A stretch of 64,000 nucleotides of DNA from Thelonectria olida (taxonomy: Eukaryota > Ascomycota > Sordariomycetes > Hypocreales > Nectriaceae): positions 248,001 through 312,000 of the forward strand of contig JAGPYM010000008.1 of the NCBI GenBank assembly GCA_020736575.1, in the 5' to 3' direction. A model generated the notes under the pieces. It saw only the letters and a program-made list of their open reading frames with translations. It had not been told where the DNA came from and ran no database searches. Positions 57,001-64,000 of the stretch are shown here, in pieces; position 1 is the first letter of the stretch; each line of letters opens with the position of its first letter. A program made the translations under genes and the position numbers.

Positions 57001-58434
57001 TGCCGTCGACACTGGCGTGTCCTGTCATGAGGTGGCTTCGATTCTTCCACAACCAGCTTGGCTGTCGTACGTACTATGTATGAACATGTTCACTTTGCCA
57101 TAAACCGAAGAAGGGCTCTCCCGGGCTATTATAGGCTGCCTCTCGCGCAGGTTTCAGGGCGGAATCAAACAAGTCGTGACATAATTACAAATGCCCCCAA
57201 TTGATGATCGTCCTGCAGAGCAATTACTCAAATTGCGACCAACAGTCTATCGCCGACGAGTAGGCACAATAATTATACATCCTTGTTCTATCAGCAGCCT
57301 CAAATAAATCAATTGACTTGATGGCTCATTATCTAGCCATTGATGGCTGAATGCTGGAAGGTTGAGAACTGTGCCTGAGGCTAACAACAACGGGCAACCT
57401 CCTTCCCGGATGGAATGACCATTCTCAACACCACGTAAGGCACGTGAAACATCTTCCATCTGATGAGAGATCCGCGCATCTGTCTTTCTTTGTAACTCAC
57501 ACACGAACTGCTTCATCTCGAAATAAGCCGAATTCCATCCAAAGCAATCCCGTTCTACTCGCCCCTTATTTCCAGATTCACATTGAAAGTGCCGCGAAGA
57601 CTCATTTTACACAAGCGTACAACATCCAAGCTTGTTCCATCCTTACTTTCGGCCGGACGCATTCCCATTGTGTATGCATCTTCTTCAATTGGCTGCACAA
57701 ACCTGCGCTGTTGGGACTCTCGCTACGACCATCCGATTGATTTGCTGTCGTACAACCGGGGCCCGTCCACAGCATTGTCGTCTCGAGGGCGGATGCTGTC
57801 CCTCCCGCCTCGGCATGTGTGCTACTTGAATGGCGGATGCCAAGGCGTTTGCGTTGCACTGCAACAGAACGAAAGTGAATAATCTCGGATGCGAGGCTAG
57901 GTCAGAGATGGTTGAACAATGGACAATCTCTTCACACTTCCCAGAATGGCATCCGTATCGGCCTCAACATGAGCCGACGTTGATAGAGCATACTTACTAC
58001 CTGGCCCAATGGACTGATAGAAAGCGAGTCAACGGCCATAAACGCGTCCTCGAACATATACAAGAATAATAGCCAGGGCAGCATCCGAGACAGTCTCAGT
58101 CTGAGCTGTCAACTGCAGCAAGTGTGGTGAAGATTCAGCCCTCAGGGGTGACGTGATAACTTACTGCAATGGCTCTTGCAAACGAGCACGGCAGTATCGG
58201 CCGACAAATAAGTCGTTCCCTTCTGCCGTGTTGCAAGGATACACACGGATTACAACATGAACGACGTGTTGTGCCGAGATATTCAAATCTTGATCAATCT
58301 TCCGATGGTGCACCCGCAAAGACGCGCAAGTCTGGTCAAGTTAGACGAGCGCCCATATATTATGGCAACTCCTCAGATGTCTCCTCACTTCCCCTTTCTC
58401 TGTTCATCCCGAATAGATAGGCCTCTGTAAGACG
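54025..58434. other. Gene-poor 4.4-kb region
   Basis: Many overlapping frames under 175 codons on both strands, none convincing. The least unlikely is an 89-codon minus frame at 57247-57516. A TACCTACCTACC run lies at 56595-56611. The right end is the subtilase promoter. Confidence 0.45.
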
Positions 58435-61379
58435 ATGAAGCTCTCTTTCCTGCTACCAGCCCTTCTGGCAGCTACATCCGTGTCAGCCAAAGATCAGAGA
58501 CTATCTTCAGGGCCAGGTCATGCCACAGACAACCGAGGACACTCGAAAGCAACACGCAAGTTCATTATTGAGGTCGAGCAGGTGAGTACATTCTGGTCGT
58601 TGCTCCTCCTAGGTTATGGACTTACAACTCTAGAACCGAGGTCCCGGACACATCGCTCACCAACTACTCCCCACGCCAAACAAGAAAGGAGGCCACTACC
58701 GGGAATTCGACTGCAGCGATGTCTTCTCTGGACTGGTGGTCGAAGTCGATTCGGAAAACTCTGATTCTCTCCTCGAAATGGAGGGAGTAGTCAATGTTTG
58801 GCCCATGAACACCATCTCAACGCCGCGTCTCGAGAAATCATCAGATTTATCGTCGACAGTCATGGCCCGCAACTACTCACTTCATCGATGGACTGGAGTA
58901 GACAAGCTGCATGCCAAAGGTATTCGGGGCAAGGGTGCCACAGTAGCCATCATCGACACTGGCATTGACTATAACCACAAATCTGTACGGCCCTCGCGCC
59001 CTGTGTTTGTTTAGAGAAGTGATAGCTGATGATGACACAAGCTCGGCGGTTGCTTTGGCCCGGGATGCAAGATCGCTGGAGGATACGACCTTGTTGGTGC
59101 CGACTGTGAGTAAGCTCATCCTTATTCGAACGTCAGAAGCGAGACTCATGCCATCATAGGGGACTCGGAAAACGAAAAACGCCACCCAAAGCGACCAGAT
59201 GAAGACCCTATGGACTACCACGGTCACGGCACGCATGTTGCAGGCATCATTGGAGCCGAGAATAGCTGGTATGGATGCTCACATTACGAGCTTAATGCAT
59301 GTTCGTACTGTTTCGGAAACTAATACAGCCAGGCTCACTGGCGTTGCCCCCGACGCCGAACTGCTCATATACAAAGTATTCTCTGACGTACGAATTGACC
59401 AATCGAATTCTAAATCCTGGATATACTAACCGTTCAAAAAAAAACAGGATCCATGGGAGACTGACGAAGAAACCATCATGCAAGCTTTGTGCGACGCGTA
59501 CAATGCCGGCGTATGTTCCATTCCCCAACGTCATATCGAAGTGGGTTCTAATGTTGCTAGGCGGATGTCATCACCACAAGCATCGGACAGCCCAATGGGT
59601 ATTCTGACAACCCATGGGCGCTCTTGGGAAAACGCCTCGTGGATAAGGGTGTAGTTATCGTCACCTCAGCCGGCAATGAAGGAGAGACTGGCCCTTTCTA
59701 TTCCAGCATGGGAGCCATGGGCCACGGGGTCCTCGCAGTTGCGGCTGCCAATGTCTCTACTGATTCGCACTACAAGATGTCCGACAAGATCGTTACGCCA
59801 ATGCCCGCCTACTTCACTTCGTGGGGCCCCTCGAATGAACTTCTCCTCAAGCCCGATATTGCGGCCCCTGGGTTTCATATTATGAGCACTGTGCTGAACC
59901 AGAGCTACGATGAGTTGAGTGGTACATCTATGTCTGCTCCTTACATTGCGGGTGTCGCTGCCTTGTTCATCGGAGCCTACGGGGGACGCGAGTACTATGG
60001 GGCAGGGCTGGCCAAGATGCTCCATGATCGTATCGTCTCCAGTGGAAGGAGTCTTCCCTGGGTATCGAACCGGCTCATGCGCAACTTCACTGCACCACCA
60101 TTTCATGTCGGCACTGGCTTAGTGAATGCCTGGAAAGTCCTCGAATACAACACTCAGCTAGAGTATGAGCCATTCGCGTTGTTGGACACTGAGCGATTCA
60201 AACCGACGTGGAAGTTCAACATCACCAACAACGGGAACAAGAAATGCAAGTACACTTTCGAGCTCGAGCCTCAAGCTGGTGTCAACATCTTGGACAGCTA
60301 CTACGGCATTTCGCCCTTGTACGAGCTAAGGCCGATACATGCCATCCCTAATGTCACACTTCCAGACCCGGTCGTCGTTCGGCCAGGGAAGACAAGAGAG
60401 GTTGAGTGAGTCTTCTCGACGTCAAGTGCGGTTCGCAGCTAATATTCGGCATTGCAGGGTAACGTTTCAACTTCCTGACGTTGATGATGACTATCTTCCT
60501 CTGTACGGTGGCAAGGTTTGGGTTACTTCAACGCATGGAGAGAGGCTCGCAATTCCATATGCAGGTATGTTTGACTTAAAACCAATGTACCGTTATATGA
60601 TAGTAATTCCCCTTGTTTCACAGGCGCTGCTTACGACACCGAAAAGGCCTTCGACGACATGTTTATTTCGGACCCGGCGGTAACGGATATTGATGGTGAC
60701 TGGTCGTACGTAATTCCCAAGTCTGAATTGACTCTGTTCTCTAACTTCTCTTATAGATGGTCATTCAACACAGAGAAAGATTCTAACGACTTTCTCGAAA
60801 TCGGTGCTAGGCTTTCCTACGCATGCACCCATCTGCGATGGGATGTAAGTTTCTCGTCAACTCCATTTGAAGCTCTCCGACCAACACATCACCATAGATC
60901 TTTGAAGAGAATTGGTCCGAGAGCCTCTGGCATTTCCCACCCAAGATTGGCGAGCGCGGTTTCGTCGGCTCTGCAACCACCTACCGCGACTCGGATGAGT
61001 ATTGGTTCTTCAACCCAGCTGTCAATGACAAGGGCGACACAATCCCGTTTCCCCTGCGGCGTGTGCCCCGCGGATATCGGCTGTTCTGGTGGTTCGGCAG
61101 GCTCGCAAATGGCACTCAAATTGCGCCCGGCAACTATACGTGAGTAACGACTCTATATCTACGCCTTAAGCGATGACGACACTATAAACTGACGGGCTAC
61201 ACAGAATTCGCTTTGCAGCCTTGCGGCCGTATGGAAACCCCAACATCTCCAGCCATTGGGACATTATGTACAACCAACAGCCCAACATCCAAATCCTCCC
61301 CCTCAACACCACTACATCCAATTCGACTCGTACCTACAACCGGCCCCGCCAGCCGTCTGGATACCAGCTTCGAGAGTGA
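58435..61379 (+). CDS. Secreted subtilisin-like serine protease (S8 family)
   Basis: Predicted 775-residue protein from twelve exons: 58435-58581, 58634-58984, 59042-59105, 59160-59268, 59333-59387, 59448-59510, 59561-60405, 60458-60564, 60624-60705, 60757-60844, 60898-61139 and 61205-61379. A signal peptide is clear (MKLSFLLPALLAATSVSA). An inhibitor-like prodomain reaches about residue 145. The catalytic triad is visible: Asp in AIIDTGIDYNH, His in DYHGHGTHVAG, Ser in GTSMSAPYIAG; the oxyanion Asn lies in TSAGNEG. After the protease domain comes a beta-rich region with NITNNGNKKCKYTFEL and PDPVVVRPGKTREVEVTFQL, like the Fn3-type domain of vpr/C5a-peptidase-type subtilases. Several N-glycosylation sites are present. 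It should act outside the cell in protein degradation; targets are unknown. Confidence 0.92.
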
Positions 61380-61737
61380 GACATGAGCCTAGATAGACTT
61401 GAGGGGCCCAATTAGGGCGCAGTGTGGCGAGCAAGAGGATAACGGTAGAAAGTTGCTTAGATAGCATGCTTTTATATCTGGGAATGAAATCCACCGTGTT
61501 GCTTGATGTTTGTTTCAGCGTCGTTTTGACTGCTCTGGTATTCTGCCTGCCGGTCTCCATTATTTACGGAAGACTTTTCCTCCAAGCAGATCAAGCCATC
61601 TTGCATTATATCCCGAGGTCTTCAATAAGTCCTTGCGTATATGCCTTTGCCACAAGCATGCTCATCAATGCTAAAAACATCTATGCGAATCCATCGTTTC
61701 ATCATTATTTTGCATCAAAGCTACCCCGTCATTAACT
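61380..61737. other. Convergent 3' flanks of subtilase and ZIP genes
   Basis: 358 bp between two stop codons. A 103-codon plus-strand frame crosses it but has no protein character beyond a hydrophobic stretch. Confidence 0.45.
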
Positions 61738-63589
61738 TCAGGCCCATTTGCCCAAGACACTCATCAACACCAGACCGCTCACGAGGCCAACTCCGGCAAA
61801 AGCAACGGTAACCAAGTCGGCATCAGCAAGCTCGGCCTTTTTCCCATGGGGCCCGACCATCCAGTCGGCAGCCCACATCTCGACCAAGCCAACCCAGACG
61901 AGAATGCCGGCGGACAGGGCGTCGAGGGTGCCGATTGCAATGAGGGTGGAACGGTTGTTGCCGTTGAACTGCTGCAGGACGCCGATGCCGATGGCCATTC
62001 CTATGGGCGTGATGAAGGCGAAAAGAGCTGCAAGGCCGAGCTTCTTCTTCATGGTGAGACTCGGTGGGTTCGAGGATACGTCGAAGTCGCTGGAAGAGGA
62101 ATCGGTTGGAGGTACGGCCTTAGAGTCGGTAGTGAGGCTTTCGGGGGCGGAATGCGGGTTGGCCGTCACAACGTTGTCGGTAGTGGCGCCAATAGTGGCA
62201 ATACGGCTTCCCAAGGCAAGGCCTTCGAACATCTGGTGGAAGAGAATAACCACGAACAGGGTGAGGAAGTATTCGTCACCAGATACAACCAGGGTCAGGC
62301 CAATCACTATCGATGTGTTAGACGAATCTGGCTATTGCAGGTGGGGACGTGTAACATACGGAGCGAATGGAAGAGAATTCCCGCCTCCATGACAAGAACG
62401 CTGACAACTTCGGTCGACAAGAAGGACTTGGCGAGTTCCTTTTGGCTTAGTCCAGCGTCGGATTTGTTCTTGGACAGGACGACGCGCTGGCCGATGTATT
62501 CGACGACGAAGGACAGGAAGATGCCAGCCATGACAATGGCTGAAGTGGTCGCTTCGTAGCCTAGCTCACCGAGGCATTCATTTCCAAACATGAGTGAGGC
62601 ATGTGTGTATAACTAAATTCATAGTTAGCCGATGTGCTTCGAGTTCGTTGAAAACGGGGATCCATGTACGTGGATGAAGGCCGTGGATAGAATGATTCCA
62701 GTGCCGAACTGCTTCAAGACAACGAGAACCAGGTTCAGTTTGGAGGGCATCCAGTTCTGAAGGAATATGGGGCCGAAAACGCCTGCGAGTACTCGAGGTT
62801 AGTTGCGGGCGAGGCCTTGGCTTGGGAGGGAGGGAAGTAAGGGACATACCGAGGGAGCTGGTTGCGAGAATGACAAAGAGAAGACCGACACGAAGACCGA
62901 TGTTAAAGTCTCTATTGGGGGCTTCACATGAAGAGGCCGCTTCTGAGGACTCGCTTTCACTTCCGCCCGTGCAATGCCTAAGGAGACAACGTTAGACAAG
63001 AATGGATACGGAAAGGTGAGAACTGGATGTATACTTACTCAACACCAGCATGGAAATGGCAGTGCTGATTCTCGATAGAGCTTTCACTCTCGGTTTCCTC
63101 GTCGCTTTCGTGGTCGTGTTCTTCTTCTTCCTCGTGATCGTGGCCTTCTTCCGACTCGGCGCCCTCGGCGTGGACTTCTACGTCTTCGCCGTTGGAGTCG
63201 ACACAGAACCTGAGGGCAAGAATTAGCATGATGCATGAGGTCTCCACCGTTGGCCTTACATTTCCGAGCCATGGGAGTGGCAGTCGGTGTATTGCGCAGG
63301 GACATCGCCGGTAGCAGTGATGGTCACATCTACATGATACTCTGTCTCGCCGGCCATACAATGTCTACATCCCCGGGGTCAGCACGCCATGTTGAAGGGG
63401 GATACTGTTCCGTTGCAGGAGGAGAACAAACAGTTCGGATTCATGTAGATGACAACCAGTGATGGCTGTGACTGTAGGTTCTTCGGCAGAGGTCGCAGCC
63501 ACAGTCGTTTGCCTCGGGGCAAGACTGGCAGCCGTTGCAACCGTTGCAACCCCCAAGGCGACCAACGGAATGCGAGCTGTTGAGAACAT
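61738..63589 (-). CDS. ZIP-family zinc transporter with Cys/His-rich ectodomain
   Basis: Predicted 498-residue protein from seven exons: 63589-63432, 63364-63260, 63209-63039, 62977-62850, 62782-62670, 62612-62360 and 62306-61738. A signal peptide (MFSTARIPLVALGVATVATAA) leads to an extracellular domain of about 165 residues with metal-binding-like motifs: GCHLHESELHC, DCHSHGSEMFC, a His/Asp/Glu-rich block, then QHCHFHAGVEHC. Eight membrane helices follow. TM4 and TM5 carry the ZIP signatures VMEAGILFHSLLIGLTL and ILFHQMFEGLALGSRI. The cytosolic loop is Ser/Pro-rich rather than His-rich. Such proteins import Zn2+ (or related ions) at the plasma membrane. A palindromic element lies 70 bp upstream of the start. 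Confidence 0.93.
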
Positions 63590-64000
63590 GGCGTCTGAGG
63601 TTGGCTGGTGAATTTTGGCCGGGAGTGAGACAAGGGGCCGTTTCCGTGGCGGAGAAGGCTTAAGCTTAACGGTTAAGCATAAGGTTCAACGCGGGAGATC
63701 TCGCAGTAGCGGCGGGAGCAGAGGAAAGACGGGTTGTACCTTGTTGGCGTGTATGTGTGTGTCTGTATTTCGGCAACGAGATCCGAGAGAGAGAGGGAGA
63801 GAGAACTCGAAGAATTATGCCATCAAGGTGCGGGAGGGCACCTCAACTGATCAAGGGGGGGGGAGGAGTGTCGAGGGAGGGAATGACACGGCATGGGGCC
63901 CTTTCCACAGCGCGTGATTGGTAAACGACTCTCCATCCGGTCACCCATTGCAGCGTAGTGGTGCCAAGACGAGCGGATAGAATTGAGGTTTTTGTGAGCG
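63590..64000. other. Upstream region of the ZIP transporter gene
   Basis: Besides the palindromes it holds a GAGAGAGAGAGG tract (from 63783) and G-runs near 63856. No further gene seen to the window edge. Confidence 0.45.
63658..63678. promoter_or_regulatory. Overlapping palindromes upstream of the ZIP gene
   Basis: GCTTAACGGTTAAGC at 63664-63678 is a perfect inverted repeat (7-bp arms, 1-bp centre). It overlaps a second palindrome GCTTAAGC at 63658-63665. The position, 69-89 bp before the transporter ATG, fits a transcription-factor site or the leader. Confidence 0.45.

Noticed and set aside
57247..57516. 89-codon minus frame with protein-like composition
   Set aside because: Too short and without homology or splice partners; could be chance in a gene-poor region.
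1..64000. CRISPR arrays, operons, prokaryotic promoters or Shine-Dalgarno sites
   Set aside because: The window is eukaryotic nuclear DNA with spliced genes; the only regular repeat is the 270-bp snoRNA unit, which has no CRISPR-like structure.
1..64000. Transposon or retroelement copies
   Set aside because: No transposase, reverse transcriptase or integrase frame, and no terminal repeats were seen by eye.

Overview
This is nuclear DNA from a filamentous ascomycete, most likely a sordariomycete. The evidence is short introns of roughly 45-110 bp with GTAAGT/GTATGT donors and CTRAC-like branch sites, dense genes on both strands, and a set of typical Pezizomycotina families. These include a CP2/Grainyhead transcription factor, a filamentous-fungal AAA ATPase with a DUF7025-type region, Skn7, an NDUFA11-type complex I subunit and a zinc transporter with a Cys/His-rich ectodomain. 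All multi-exon models were built by eye from splice signals and frame; every one closes to a whole number of codons, but none was checked against RNA.

Left third (1-20 kb): a probable N-terminus runs off the left edge, then a GNAT acetyltransferase and two tandem intron-containing tRNA-Gly(GCC) genes. A gene-poor 9.6 kb follows. It holds a broken relic of HMG-CoA reductase and an open frame without a methionine start. The CP2-type transcription factor comes next, with a 14-nt first coding exon and a long leader, followed by 4 kb without recognisable genes.

Middle (20-42 kb): a DUF167 protein and a Swiss-Army-Knife-type HAD protein with an RGG tail are divergent. Then come eIF2B-epsilon, Skn7, the primase small subunit (with MluI-cell-cycle-box-like sites upstream), TRM10, a complex I membrane subunit and an MFS monocarboxylate-type transporter. 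Between the complex I gene and the MFS gene lies the most interesting element of the window: three ~270-bp tandem units. Each is intron-like and each carries a box C/D snoRNA candidate whose C box, D box and closing stem are kept in all three copies while the flanks diverge.

Right third (43-64 kb): AIM24 and a kinesin-10-like motor are divergent. They are followed by a nine-exon AAA ATPase, a repeat-containing membrane protein with no recognised family, a small basic conserved-looking protein, a 4.4 kb gene-poor gap, a secreted subtilase with twelve exons and a ZIP zinc transporter.

Most genes are housekeeping functions (translation initiation, tRNA modification, DNA replication, respiration, mitosis, mitochondrial organisation, metal uptake). 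There is no obvious biosynthetic cluster. The HMG-CoA reductase relic is the only hint that something was lost from this locus.
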